Assembly (NCBI RefSeq): GCF_000264995.1
Contig: NW_006767438.1
Coordinates: 62,001-126,000 of the forward strand
Length of the DNA stretch: 64,000 nucleotides
Origin: Punctularia strigosozonata HHB-11173 SS5
Lineage: Eukaryota > Basidiomycota > Agaricomycetes > Corticiales > Punctulariaceae
Reading direction: 5' to 3'
The notes below the pieces were generated by a model that was not told where the DNA came from, searched no databases, and saw only the letters and a list, made by a program, of their open reading frames with translations. The position numbers and the translations under genes are program-made. This document shows, piece after piece, positions 47,190-59,647 of the stretch; position 1 is the stretch's first letter, and each line of letters opens with the position of its first letter.

Positions 47190-48272
47190 ATGGTCCTCGT
47201 CCTGATTATCGGCGACTTACACATTCCTCACCGCACGCATGATCTTCCTGCCAAGTTTAAGAAGCTACTTGTTCCAGGTTTCGTCACTGTGGCCCTCCCT
47301 CTTACTTGACCCTGAGTCGGCATTCTGCACAGGGAAGATACAACAGATTCTGTGCACGGGAAACGTTTGTGACCGGGAAACATATGAATGGCTGCGGACG
47401 GTTGCTGTAGGTGGCGACGTTGCTGTAGTACGAGGGGACTATGATGAGGTGAGCGCAATGCACTCCGCTCTCTCTGCGCATACCACCTGGTACCCGTATC
47501 TCATCCCGATTCCTTGTACCTGTATCCTAGTTCTTCATTCACTTCTATCCCACATGGCAACGCGGCTGACCGCTGTGTTCCTCCTGGCACACTTACTACA
47601 GTCGCCCGCCTTTCCCCTTTCGCATACCGTCGTGCATCAGGGCTCGCCCATACGGATTGGGGTTATTCACGGCCACCAGTGCGTAACTTTGATACATTGA
47701 CCCACATTAGATGCTACATACATTCCCTCAGGTGTATTCCCGCAGGTGATCTTGACTCTCTGAATGCCATAGCTCGCCAAATGGACGTCGACGTCCTCGT
47801 TAGCGGTCACACTCACACGTGAATCTTTCCAGTTCACCTCGTAGTCGGACTATTAAAAGACCGTCATATAAAGCTTCCAGGCAGTCGAGTATGACAACCG
47901 ATTCTTTGTGAATCCTGGGTCAGCCACTGGTGCTTGGAATGGAAATCAAGACGCGTGCGTTACGTTCACCGGGTTTCCTTTCGGATAATCCTTATGTCAT
48001 ATCGTAACCTATACAGACCAACCCCTTCCTTTGCTTTGATGGACATTCAGGGCCCCGTCATCACGACGTATGTGTATCAACTTATCGAGAATGAAGTACG
48101 CGTCGAGAAGGTCGAATTTCGGTTAGTCCGTTTGATGATATTTTCTTGTTATCGTAATGACTTCCAATGCAACAGGAAGGACAACGATGCACACAAGGAG
48201 CTGCCTCGGAATCCCCCGTCAATGCCGCAGAACATTCCCCAGAGCCCCGCAGCTGCTGCTAGTGGATGGTAA
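47190..48272 (+). CDS. VPS29: retromer subunit Vps29
   Basis: Vps29 is the metallophosphoesterase-fold subunit of retromer, which returns cargo from endosomes; it acts as a scaffold rather than an enzyme. Seven exons (47190-47277, 47333-47448, 47602-47678, 47732-47818, 47874-47954, 48017-48121, 48176-48272) give 216 residues with all phases matching. Family blocks: [84 protein letters not shown] and [19 protein letters not shown]. The tail ([20 protein letters not shown]) extends beyond the core. The fold-specific Asp, Asn and His positions are present. Confidence 0.95.
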
Positions 48273-50144
48273 TGCTGAAGCAGGTAGCTCGTGGTGTCCA
48301 CATGCACACATATACGCATTGTAATGATACCTTTCTGGAACATGGCAAACTTCGGCCTTAGCACAGGTCAGAACGGAAACAGCCCGAAATTGTGTCGTAG
48401 CGCGGTTAATTGCTGCGTTACTGGGACTCAATCGTCGCATCAGGGATTATGCGAGGCGGCCATCGCGGTGGCGGCTCATGCTACAATTACGACTTCTGGC
48501 TCGAAAGACGACACGGCACGCCCCCAATCCCGATACTTCTCCAGCCATAATGACGCTAAATCTTGTCAGGCGGCAGCAAAACTCAGATCTGATGCACCTG
48601 CTATTAAGAAAGAATCGAATCGTTTACGGACCGCGTGCAAAGTACTCACTGGTGGCGCCGCAGTAAGGCGTTTAACCCGGCCCAAGACACTCGTTTAGGA
48701 AGGCCGGTACCGAGTGCTCGTACGAAGTATCCTTACTGTCACGCTCAGGAAGGCGTCGCACTTCACCGTGATGCTCTCCGCTGCTCATTCAGGATGAACC
48801 CTGACTCGCATACACGTTATGGTATGAGTTATCTCGCACTTCGCCGACCAGGTACTCTGAAGTCGACGGTCATTCGATCCATCTGGCCTTCTTCTTGGCT
48901 CGCACCGCTCGTTCATGTTTCTAATTTCGAAATATGGGCATCTATCATTCGAGATATCTCCGTGAAGACCGGGGCTCCGCGGCGAGCCTGAGATGCGATT
49001 TTCCGTTCTCCCCGACTGCCGCCTTTCCCTCCTTTGGTCTTGAGCGTTTGGATCAGTGGTACGCAGGGTGTGTGGATGTCATGACTTCGAGGTTCGTGAG
49101 AGTGTGTTCCGCGCCCTTACTTGTCTCATAGGGTGCACTGGGATTTTCTGTCGCAGTGCGAAGATGCAGATGGGTCATGCTGTTCAGCGTACGGACTTTC
49201 CACCCCACTGCTCTTCGCTACCGCGGAGACGGCTATCTAGCTACATCGCTTGCGACGCACCACTCATCTCGCTTCTCGAGCTCCATATGAGAATTTCGGA
49301 TCTCCTACGCCACCTCGCGCTCTCAGGGAATGCGTATCAGACGAGTCTACCGAAGTCCGGATGAAGGTGCGCCGGGTGGACCATCTTAGCCGTTCGTTCC
49401 TGCATTTGTTACTAGTTTCTTACGTGGTCCGTAGATCCGCTCATAGGGTTGACACGCGAGTGACAACGAGGTCTGAAGAGAGCGGATGTCAGATTGTTTC
49501 GTTCGGCTGATCTCTCGTACGCTTTACCTCTTTGGCGGGTGTCAGCGCATCTGCAACATGGGGCGACTCGCCTGACACGATCCTAACCGTGATCAGGATT
49601 GAGAACGGGCGTCGTCGCACACTAGTGGTTCTGGAGGACGGTGCGGTTCACCTTTTAGTCTTATTTTGCCGGCTGCGAGTAGTAATGACAACTATCCGGA
49701 CGCGGGGCGTGATTGTCACCACTTAGCCGAATGATGAGCCCCTGAAGCAGCGATGAAGCCTGAACCTCATGAATGACTTCCGGAGTGTGCATGAATCGGT
49801 GTAGGTCATGCTAATCCTGGTTTATTGCGAAGGACGCAACGCCAAGAAACATTATGCATGAGTTTCGCGGATCATTGCGTACTTTACAAGCTGGAGCAAT
49901 TTCGACAAAGAGCTAACTCGTCTGTGCGCAGCCAACATCGTGGGGAGAGATCGTCGCTTGTCTTTGAAAAGAAAAATCTGCATGTACTCACCATTCGTAT
50001 GACCCCACGATATGCACACTATAACAAGCGAGTGATGTAGGCCTCACAACAGGGCGGTGTGAAGCAAACCGGAGGGCGAGTTGCCAGTGCATTGATTGTA
50101 CATAGTGAGCGGCGATGTACCTGATATATGATAGCTGGAAATTC
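48273..50144. other. 1.9-kb stretch without a recognisable gene
   Basis: Only short open frames without motifs, and no repeat or transposon ends that I can see. The right end holds the 3' side of the MDM35-like gene. Confidence 0.4.
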
Positions 50145-50516
50145 TCAACTCCGTGTTTGGGAGGATGAAGATGACTGGATTAGAGGGTTCTCCTTCCTAG
50201 CCTGAGCGAGCATTTCGTCCAGGCCGCGGTCAGAAACTGCTTTCTAGGAACAACGCATCAATAGAGACCGTAACACGTCCTCCGAGAGACTTACAGAAAT
50301 ACATTCTCGGTAGGACTGCCAGACCTTTCCGCACTTCTCCTCGTACTCGGCTGTCTTCTTCTTCGTCCAATCCGAATACGCGTCGTTCTTGCCCGAGGCG
50401 TTTGAGGTTGCTGAGGCTGCGACGGCAGGCTCGAGGTAGCCCTCGAACCAGGCATTGAAGCAAGCATCATACGATTGTTTGAGTGGTGTGCACTCGGGCG
50501 AGAGACTGGATGCCAT
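50145..50516 (-). CDS. MDM35: Mdm35/TRIAP1-like twin CX9C protein
   Basis: Mdm35 and its animal relative TRIAP1 sit in the mitochondrial intermembrane space and partner Ups/PRELI lipid-transfer proteins. Two exons (50516-50295, 50243-50145) give 106 residues. Both CX9C motifs are visible: CTPLKQSYDAC and CGKVWQSYREC, separated by the helix FNAWFEGYLEP and a family-typical linker. The tail (DEMLAQARKENPL) is polar. There is no presequence, as expected for a Mia40-imported protein. It is divergent from the MCC beta gene, with about 240 bp between the starts. Confidence 0.9.
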
Positions 50517-50759
50517 CTGTTATGGCTGGCCAAGTAGCAAGTTGAGCGTGAATTTACGTCGGAGGTGCGATGACGGATGCTTCCCGGCAATCACCGGCAG
50601 TCGGCTTAGTCACATGGGCTTGTTCCCGAAGCTCCGGCCGGAGAATACAGCCACCCCCGCGTCACCCCGTTCTATCGAGTCTTGTCTACGATCTCTGCTC
50701 CCCTCAGGCTGGCATCAGGAGCGCGTGCTAATACGACTGTGTCCAACTCAACTTTGCCT

Positions 50760-53515
50760 ATGAAGCGGCTGCAAACATATCTGACTTATCCTGTTCGCGC
50801 AACGCGCACCGGACGCGGCAGTGCAATACGAACGCTAGATCCATTTGCAGCTTGCGGAGGCAAGGGACATGCCCTGCATGGCGCACTGCTCAATGGAATG
50901 CAACATATATCAAGGCGCAGCTATTATGCATCTGTACTTCCCTCATTGATATCGCCAGCATCGCCGGAATTCACGCGGAAGAAGGAGAGCATGGACACGT
51001 ACGTTGGCGTTCAGCTACCTTCTTCCGCGACTCATCCCAAAGATATAGCCTTGTGAGAGATTTAGAAGTAAAGTTCCAGGAAGTACACGGTGGCGGCGGA
51101 CAGAAAGCGCTTGATCGGATGCGAGCGAAGGGCAAGCTCATACCCCGCGAAAGGTTTGTCATTGTCTATAATTGACGCGTTTGCTCCTTCTGAGATACTG
51201 AACCTATTCAATCATCAAGGCTGGCAGCACTTCTCGACCCATCTTCACCGTTCCTTGAGCTGTCGCCCCTTGCTGCACACGAAGTTTATACGAAGGGCAA
51301 CGGAACCTGGGACAACATACCAGGGGCAGGTATCATAACGGGGATAGGTCAGAAGCATTCCTTTATGTCCCTCTGGCGCTTCTGATACGCTCTTCCTCTA
51401 CTGGGATGAATCCGATGATCATCAGGCCGTATTGCTGGTCGGGAATGCATGATTGTGGTCAACGATGCTAGTGTGAAGGGAGGCAGCTATTATCCATTGA
51501 CAGTGGGTACACGCCATCTCAATGGAACCGTCCAGTTCACTGCTTTGGCTCAAAGACGATCTTCTGGGACAGGTTAGAAAGCATTTACGTGCTCAGGAGA
51601 TTGCACGAGAACATGGATTGCCATGTGTATACGTAGGTAAGGCTTGACGCATAACCAAGCTACCATTCATTCTTCAATGCGTGTTTGGAACAGTCGAATC
51701 TGGAGGCGCCGCCCTGCCTCACCAGGCAAACGTCTTTCCGGACAAGGAACACTTCGGTCGAATATTCTATAATATGGTATTATATCTTGAATGTGGAGGA
51801 TTCCTTTTCATTGCTGATCCGCTGCTATCAGGCACAGATGTCTGCGCTGGGAATACCTCAGATAGCGATCGTACATGGAATCAGCGTTGCTGGTACTACC
51901 TTCCCTTCACTGTCCTACCCTTCTCAGTCTTGATGCGCACTTAGGTGGAGCATATGTCCCCGCCATGGCGGATGAGACAATTATTGTGCAGAACCAAGGA
52001 CATATCTTTCTTGCAGGCCCGCCATTGGTCAAAGCTGCCACTGGCGAAGTAGTGAGCACCTTTGCGCGTGCATATCTTAATATTTAAGCTCACGATATTG
52101 CAGGTGGACGAAGAGACTCTTGGAGGTGGCCTCATGCATGCTTCTGAGTCTGGCGTCGTCGATCACCTTGCGAGGGATGACGAACATGCAATAGCTATTG
52201 CCAGGGGAATCGTGGGCGATCTAGGGCCTGCGCCCCCTGAAGCAACGGTATGCTGCGACGTACAGATCATTCGTCTGAAGGCTCATCATCTCTCATTGAT
52301 AGCCGGATGCGCCTCCGGAGCCACCCTTGTACTCGCCTGACGAACTGCATGGCATTGTGGGTACGGATGTCAGACACGTGAGTGTCTCTTACATGCTCCG
52401 GCCGCACCCAGCAACGAACACATGATCTCGCAGCCATTCGACATGCGAGATGTCATCGCCCGCATTGTAGACGGAAGTCGCTTCCGAGAATTTAAGAAAG
52501 AGTACGGATCTACCATCGTCACTGTCAGTTCAACTAAGATATCCCCGCCGGTACACGCATTCACCGCTCAATACAGGGTTTCGCTCACATACACGGGTAT
52601 CAATGCGGAATCATCGCCAACAACGGCATCCTGTTCTCTCCGAGTGCACTCAAGGCGGCGCATTTCATTCAGATGTGCTCACAACGTGGAGTCCCTCTCG
52701 TGTTTTTGGTCAACGTGACCGGTGAGATCCGCTCTGCTTATTGACCTGGCTTCCATCATCCGTCTTCCTTTCATCGTTGCGTCGCGGAACGCACGCGATA
52801 GTCTCGTTTTCGTACACGCCCATGCTGATGAATGATATGCACAATAACAGGCTATATGGTCGGTTCCAAAGCAGAGAAAGGTGGGATCGCAAAGGACGGT
52901 GCGAAGATGGTTCGGGCGGTCGCGTGCGCTGACGTCCCCAAGCTCACCGTCATCGTCGGCGGGAGCTTTGGCGCGGGTAACTACGGCATGTGTGGGAGAG
53001 CCGTGAGTCGCACATTCATCCTGACCGTGTGGCGCGTTACTGACCCCGATATGAACTTGGCAGTATTCTCCAAGATTCCTGTGGATGTGGCCGGTACGTT
53101 ACATATCGGGTAGGTTTGATAGCGACGTCCTCGGACTGACCGAGGACTTTGCCGGGTAGAATGCGAAGGTATCGGTCATGGGATCCGGGCAGCTGTCCCA
53201 AGTGATGACCTCCGTCTCCAAGTAAGCCGTTCTTACATACTATAAGAGGATATATTGCGTATGTGACTCGTGCCCAGGGATCCCGCACAGCATGCCTCGC
53301 TCAAATCCGAGATCGAGGCCCAGTCGACGGCGTACTACGCATCTGCGAGACTGTGGGATGACGGGATCATCAAGCCGACGGACACCCGCGACGTCCTCGG
53401 ATTAGGCCTCGCGTTGTCGAAAGCGAAGAGGAACAATGAGAAGCGAGCGGGGACCAATAGCATTAGCACAACCTGGGACGGACAGGGCGGAGGATTCGGT
53501 GTATTCCGGATGTAA
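50760..53515 (+). CDS. 3-methylcrotonyl-CoA carboxylase, beta (non-biotin) subunit
   Basis: This subunit carries the carboxyltransferase that moves CO2 from biotin to 3-methylcrotonyl-CoA in mitochondrial leucine breakdown. Sixteen exons from 50760-50998 to 53278-53515 sum to exactly 600 codons. The N-terminus is basic with no acidic residues at first ([20 protein letters not shown]), fitting a mitochondrial presequence; a second Met before [13 protein letters not shown] is an alternative. Family blocks: [120 protein letters not shown] and [20 protein letters not shown]. The end GGGFGVFRM is typical of MCC beta rather than propionyl-CoA carboxylase. Exon 14 (53064-53093) is only 30 nt. Confidence 0.95.
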
Positions 53516-54006
53516 CAAATGCAGGACAGTCCTACGAATCTGATCACGGCGAACTCTCGCGCTCGCCGGTGGGTGTGCAGGACATGATTGGTGTCTCGAA
53601 GCCTGGATACTGAGGTTTTCGCATTTGCAACTTCGTATAAGTATCATGCATTCGTCAGTTTCTGCGTCCTGTTCGTCCATGGGCACAAAATCTTGCAATC
53701 AATATATCCGAGTCCATCTCCCCATGCATTGACCCTGTCTCGTCGTCCATGTTATCCGTATTCCATATTGATGTATGCGCTTGAGGCAGTAAGGTACATG
53801 TAGCGCCCCGTCAAGTCATGGGCGTTCTTTGCGGTGAATCGCCGGACCGCGTGACCGGGCGTGACTACAACTGTGTCCTTGACGCGTCTGCGTCTTTCCG
53901 CGTTTTCCGTCTCGTGTTGAGCTGGGGGTGACCGGTTCGCGAAACTGGGCGGAGAATCCACCTGGAAATCTATACCTTGATGCAAAAAGACCACTAGGAC
54001 AGAACT
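53516..54006. other. intergenic region, MCC beta to HUS1
   Basis: Both genes point right. No coding evidence is seen. The promoter of HUS1 should lie in the right half. Confidence 0.45.
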
Positions 54007-55285
54007 ATGCGTTTTCGCGCGACTGTCGATAGCTTGCCCACCTTTTCACGTATGTATGCGCGCCTCGACCATCACAATCCCCGTCTCACGCGCCCATATT
54101 CCCTCAGGCATTATACAATCCATAGAGAAGCTACAGAAGAAGTGCATTATCAAGTTTACGGAGCCTGACATCTACATCATCTGCAACAATGACGTGAATG
54201 AGGGTGGAGTCCAAGTTTGGTCGTACGTCTTCCCTCGCGCCGTGTTCCTACATTGCGACTCACAAGCTATCGCTGTGCACAGGCAGATACGAGTCTCGTC
54301 TATCTTCACCGACTATCGAATCCAGTCTAATTCCAACAATGAAATTACCATGTCAATCGCGACCGAACCGCTCCTGGCTGTCTTACGAGGCGTCTCCTCC
54401 TCTATCGCATCTATGGATCACAATGACATAGTGATGAAACTGGCGAAGAAGGACGATAGGGCAGTGTTGCAATTCGAGGTCCTTCAATCTCATCGCCCCG
54501 CTGCACGCGACCGCTAGCTTATGGACGAGCAAGAATATAGATAGCTGGTTTTTCGCGCTCGGCAAAGTCAATAACGCTTGCCCACCATGTTCCCATCGAA
54601 GTCATGAAACCTAGTGACGTGGCCAAGCTTAAGGAGCCGACGTGCCCCGAACCGGATGTAAGTGATGCGACGTTTATGAGGGTTGTTGTCGTTAACTTCT
54701 TCGGATAAGATTCACCTCATACTACCGTCCCTGACGAAGCTTCGTACGGTTATCGAACGACTACGTCCGATGGCAGAGATTCTCACTGTCAGTGCAAATC
54801 GCTCTGGGGACTTGCAGGTAGGCTTCCTGCCATCTCCGTCGATGTTGATCATGACTAGCGGCGCCAGCTGGGAGTTGAGACTGATACCGTGAATATCAAG
54901 ACGGCATGGTCAAAGCTCGTCATACCTGACATGGGTAAGCATGCTGCAGCACTATACTACGGAACATGAATGATGAGCCGCAACCAGACCATCAATCCTC
55001 CCAAGACCCAGCCGTGCTCGCAGCTCGTAATCGGGATCCAAAGAAGATGCACAGCGTAAACGTCTCCGTCCGAAGTTTCCAGAAGTTCTTGAACAGCCAT
55101 GTTGTGTCGAGTACCACGATCGCATGTGGGCATCTCCTTCAGCTCTGGGTTGTTTCAGGACTTGATCATCCATCGTCACAGGTCTCTGTGCCCGACATTG
55201 CATGATCCTGTATGTTTACATAGGCGACGTCACCGACGCCGGTGGCGTGCTGACCTTCTACCTTCCCGCGATCCTCAATGATTGA
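54007..55285 (+). CDS. HUS1: checkpoint clamp subunit Hus1
   Basis: Hus1 forms the ring-shaped Rad9-Rad1-Hus1 clamp that is loaded at DNA damage to activate checkpoint kinases. Eight exons (54007-54049, 54108-54222, 54283-54478, 54568-54657, 54710-54817, 54868-54934, 55012-55125, 55182-55285) give 278 residues. Conserved blocks: MRFRATVDSLPTF, IEKLQKKCIIKFTEPDIYII, GGVQVWS, VSSIFTDYRIQSNSNNEITM, DIVMKLAKKDDRAVLQFE, HHVPIEVMKPSDVAKLKEP, LILPSLTKLRTVIERLRPMA, ILTVSANRSGDLQ and GGVLTFYLPAILND. Exon 6 begins directly after CCAG at 54867. The last 28 bases overlap the end of a gene on the other strand. Confidence 0.92.
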
Positions 55286-56550
55286 ACCGGGCTCTCCACT
55301 TGCCGTGTCCGGATGACCTTTAAGGTGGCGTAAGACGGATTCCTGGGAAGGCTAGAGCGCCATGGGGTACGTCGCACACTGCTAGGAACAATTCCTTCAG
55401 ACCATGCTGATGACGCGAACTGCGGCTTACTAGCCTGATCTCGGATTTCGCCAACTTCTCGCCAAGGGCCGCGTCCTCCTTCAATGCAATTCTTCCAATC
55501 CTCAAAGGTCGCTTCGCCATCGTACATGCTCTGCTCCATGAGGACGAAACGCGCGCCGGTGCGATCGGCACTCGCCACTCGAGAAAGCTCGTTAGCCATG
55601 CGCCCCGCTTGCAACGCTGACGGATTACCGCGCGAAGGGATCCATGGTTGGACATAGATCCGCCGCAAGCGGGGGAGGAGCTCGGCTTTACGGGCGAGGT
55701 ATTGGACATCCGGTTGCTGTAAGACCTTGTTTGGGATGCGCAGCTGTGCGTAGAGCATTTCGCTCAGCTGTCGCGCAGACGATATATGCGTGAGGCGGAG
55801 GTGTTCCAACAAGGATTCGTGGTTGCATGTACGACTTGCCATCCAGTCCCAGAGGTCTCCGGCGTGCACCCTGTGCGCGATAATGTGGAGACGTCGCAGG
55901 GCCGGCAGGGATCCAGGCGCGAAGCAGCTCTCGCCCCAAATGACGAGATCGTTCAGTAGAGGGAATGGCATCGCAACGGCGTCGTTGAACTGGAATGGAC
56001 CTATGCGGATGACGAGGAGGCGAACGGTCGGAGCGACGGCGGTAAGGATCGTCATGATGGCGGACTTGAGCGCGGTTACCTCGTTCCCGCTGTCCCCGCT
56101 ACTTTGACTCTGTTTCCGGCTCTTGGTCAAAGCCGTGTACATCCGGATCATCGACGGGCTGCTCCGTCTTTGCTCTCTGGTGGTGCCCCGCACTTCCGCC
56201 ACTGAGAGGAACAGAGCACCGATGTGAGGCGCCCTAGGATGAGGGTGGCCGTTCCTGGTCTGTACCTTGGCATACTTCGTCCTGAAATAGGTAGCGTAGT
56301 GGATGATATCCGCCGAGCCGGACACGGCCAACGACTGGCCGAACTGGCCGTGGAAGGGACGCGATAGCTCGTGGAAGAATTTAGACACAAGCGAGAGCGA
56401 ATAAGCAGCAGAATAGCTGTCGCTGCATGCAAACTCGACAATGAAAGAGATGATCTCAGTAGGCAACTTGTCCATGATCGAGGCGGACGTCAGGTTTGTT
56501 GAAGTCACGGCATGTGTCGGCCGTAGCATTTCCCTTACAGCCGTTTTCAA
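55258..56550 (-). CDS. F-box-like protein, single exon
   Basis: Likely a substrate adaptor of an SCF ubiquitin ligase. An uninterrupted 430-codon frame begins MKTAVREMLRPTHAVTS; the F-box itself, MDKLPTEIISFIVEFACSD then YSLSLVSKFFHELSRPF, starts about 25 residues in, so the second Met is a possible start. The middle part has leucine-rich strands (VRLLVIRIGPFQFND, FPLLNDLVIWGESC, LPALRRLHIIAHRVH) typical of this Agaricomycete family. The last 60 residues look less conserved, and an unseen intron near 55430 could change the end. As drawn, it overlaps the HUS1 stop by 28 bp tail to tail. Confidence 0.75.
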   Translation of the reverse strand: MKTAVREMLRPTHAVTSTNLTSASIMDKLPTEIISFIVEFACSDSYSAAYSLSLVSKFFHELSRPFHGQFGQSLAVSGSADIIHYATYFRTKYAKVQTRNGHPHPRAPHIGALFLSVAEVRGTTREQRRSSPSMIRMYTALTKSRKQSQSSGDSGNEVTALKSAIMTILTAVAPTVRLLVIRIGPFQFNDAVAMPFPLLNDLVIWGESCFAPGSLPALRRLHIIAHRVHAGDLWDWMASRTCNHESLLEHLRLTHISSARQLSEMLYAQLRIPNKVLQQPDVQYLARKAELLPRLRRIYVQPWIPSRGNPSALQAGRMANELSRVASADRTGARFVLMEQSMYDGEATFEDWKNCIEGGRGPWREVGEIRDQASKPQFASSAWSEGIVPSSVRRTPWRSSLPRNPSYATLKVIRTRQVESPVQSLRIAGR

Positions 56551-57497
56551 AAATCATGAGCGCGGCATCGGAACGAGATGCGCGTCGTGAATGACCCCAA
56601 AGCTGGGTTTGCCGCCAGTTCGACGACGAACTCTACGATGATGCGCCCTAGGATAGCATGGAAATGATCAAAATACGCGTGAGGAGCTCAGAGGATGATT
56701 CTGAGGAGTGGTAAACATGATATTCAAAGGAATTAACGAGCAATTTCCCAGTAGCAGGCAAGGATAGCGTCAGCGAATGTAAACCATGATTATGGACGCT
56801 ACATCCAGCAAATCTGGACGCAGTCCAGCCTCTGTATGATCAAATATGTGTCCCAGGAGTCTACCGATGTTTTCGACAACGAGATGTTTGGGAACTCATC
56901 GTCGACTCGTCATTGGGGAGCATTGTGTAAGACCCTTATACTAGGGTTACTGCCAGCAGCAGCATGGTTCACTGAGGGCAACCATTGTACAAGTGTACTG
57001 CTCCAAATCAAGGTGTAGCCCGCTATCAAGAAGATCCCATAGGCGAGTGGAAGTTGACAGAACGGGTGAAAGACAATCCGCCGGGAGCATCAAGTTGAGG
57101 GAATCAGAAACCCCCAGAAACATTGCACATCGTATCTCGAGCTCAAAATCAGGCTAACCTTTGGCTCCCTTATGCTCGGGCACTCCTCAGACAACAACAG
57201 CAATACGATCCCGTCGAGATGCCTGAGCTGGCTGACCTCCTGAGCTCGCCGGCATCGCTGATCTGGCGGTGACCCCACTTTAGGGTCGTTCACGACGCGC
57301 GTCTCGTTTCTGGTGCCGCGCTCATGATTTTTGAAAACGGCTGTACCACGGTCGCCAGCACCTTGCCAGCACCATCCAATACCGGAGTGAATGAACATGG
57401 CACCCAATGAGGCCCTGCTCGAATGGCCCGCCCTAATCGTTACACATAATATCCTCACACCTTGATACTTTCGACTGCATCCTTGCTATTTTACTGC
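56551..57497. other. intergenic region, F-box gene to aldo-keto reductase
   Basis: The F-box gene starts at the left edge and the first reductase ends at the right edge, both on the minus strand. I see no gene here; frames are short and without motifs. Confidence 0.4.
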
Positions 57498-58976
57498 CTA
57501 CGGACGGATAGGCTCAGGCCGTGGGTCGCGATCCAGGTGTGCTATGGCAGCCACGAATCGAGGGTAATTGGTACCGTCGCCCTGTCGAGCAGGTAAACCA
57601 AGACACGAAATGGCACAAAAATATAAACTCACGATCATAGTGGTTGGGAACCCGGGATCAAATGGAACAATGCTCTCTAGATACTCAACGTGTTCCGGCT
57701 TCAAAGCGATGTCGAGCGCCTCAATGTTCTGATGCAAATGTTCGACCTTGCGACCGCCGACGATGGGGAAGACGTGAGGGGTTTTCTGCATCAGGTACGC
57801 GATCGCGACTGCATCCTCGCACACATCAACGAGATATCCCATCGACGACGCGTTCGGCACGCACCCGCTGTGATGTGCTGGGCACCCACTTCGGCGGCGA
57901 CCTTCTCGAGCGCCTGGGACATCTTCCGCTCGTCTTCCGATCGTTCCCAATTCGGGTTGGAGATCGTCCTGCCCTTCTCCCCTGTCTCTCTGCGACGCTG
58001 CTCTTCCGCGTCCGTGCGGAGTTTACCCGCCGCCAAAACGTTCCACGGCGCGAGGGCCAACCCTGAGACGTCGTCAATTCATGTCTTCGAGCTTTCAACT
58101 GGACGACGATCTGACCTTCGGAACGGCACATCGGAATGATCTCCCGTTCGAACGACCGTTGCATGACGTTCCATGCACCCTGGTATATCACGAAGGGCGT
58201 CTTTCCGTTGTATCTGGCGTATTGGTTTGCCTTGACAACGACCCAGGCGGGCGTGTCAGAGATACCCTATCGCATCTCTCGTCAAGATCATCATGGCAAG
58301 ATCGTCGCGAATGAGCACTCGCTAGATAAAGGACTTTTCGGGCCAACACAAGGGCATGGAGGCCGTCCATGACCTCCTCAACGCTTGTGTCCCAATCCCA
58401 CCAATGCACGTAAAGGATGTCGATGTACGAGGTCCTGAGTTTCCGGAGAGAAGCCTCCACGGAGACATGCATCGACTTCACGTTGTTACCGGTATAGTTT
58501 ATTTTCTGCGCGATCGAAGGGTCGCGATACTTGAACGATGAGGAGTACTATGGGGAACACATTAGTCTGTTATCGCGAGCGGAGTATACTCAAGGGCCAG
58601 GAGCACCTTGGTGGCAACGACGATCTGGTCGCGGATACTCCTTTGCTCCATCCACTCTCCGATGATCTCCTCCGAAGACTCGTCTTGGCTACGTGTAAAT
58701 CGAGATTCATCGCACATGAAGCAAGAGATCCATGAATTTCACTCACTAGTTGTTCGCGGTGTCGATGAAGTTTCCGCCGGCATTGAAATACGCATCGAGC
58801 AGCTCAAAGGACGATTGCTTGTCCATCGATCCCATGCCGAGCTCCGCCCACTTGTCGCCAATGCTCATCGCCCCGAGCTGGATCGGTGAGACATGTACGC
58901 CAGCAAGAGGGCTTAGGCGGCGATACCGCGCGAGCTTGGTCGGAGGGGGTGGTAGTTCTTTCCACAGACGAGACAT
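57498..58976 (-). CDS. aldo-keto reductase, aryl-alcohol dehydrogenase type (copy A)
   Basis: NADPH-dependent reductases of this class convert aromatic or aliphatic aldehydes and alcohols; in wood-decay fungi related enzymes reduce aryl aldehydes. Exon 1 (58976-58747) starts [20 protein letters not shown] and carries [10 protein letters not shown] with the active-site Asp; the Tyr is completed across the first intron (Y-Q-D-E). Exon 2 (58688-58607) ends with VVATK (Lys), and [17 protein letters not shown] holds the His. Later blocks are [57 protein letters not shown] and [20 protein letters not shown]. It ends [10 protein letters not shown] at 57498. Its sequence and splice sites closely match copy B. 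Confidence 0.9.
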
Positions 58977-59647
58977 GACACGGGGGGTAATATCCCGGCG
59001 ATACCGATGGACGGGGCGGAAGACGAGATAGTAGGCTCGACATCAGATCCTTATGATAGTCTCAGTGACATCATGCTGGATGTACTCGTATATGCAGGAC
59101 AGGCATCGCGATTGTATTCTTGACCGTGGACGCCTCGCCCGTGCTCCTGAGCCCTTCATCGTGACTACCTTGAATTTCCCGTATCTCCTCGGCTTGTGCT
59201 ACGTGTATGTTATAAATGCAGAGACGGCGAGTGCTTCGGATTGGTGAACGAGCTCACGAGAAGCGCGCCTTGCGAATTGGCGACCATGATGACACTCAAG
59301 TCGGATACCTGCAGAGCAAAGCTCCATTAAACGGGGATGTGTGTGGATAGATCCCAAGTTCAGTGAGTGGTACTGCACAATCTGTGTACGCCATGGCGGA
59401 TAGTAATATTTCGCGTCCGCTGTCGCAACAAAGTAAAGCTGAGAAGGTGCTCGGCAATGCCCGGAGGTTACCGTAAGGTCAGTCATCACATGCCCATTTC
59501 GTGCCAAAAAAAACATCTGCAGTGCAGTCATACAACTATCATTACAACCAGCCCGTCGATGGCGCCTCAGTAAAGCGCAGCGAACCAGGCGACACAGCCC
59601 CCGACGAGCTCCTTGGGCTTTCGATAGAGAGCTATAGGGGCAACCGT
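58977..59647. other. spacer between tandem reductase genes
   Basis: Terminator of copy B and promoter of copy A. No gene or repeat end is visible. Confidence 0.4.
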
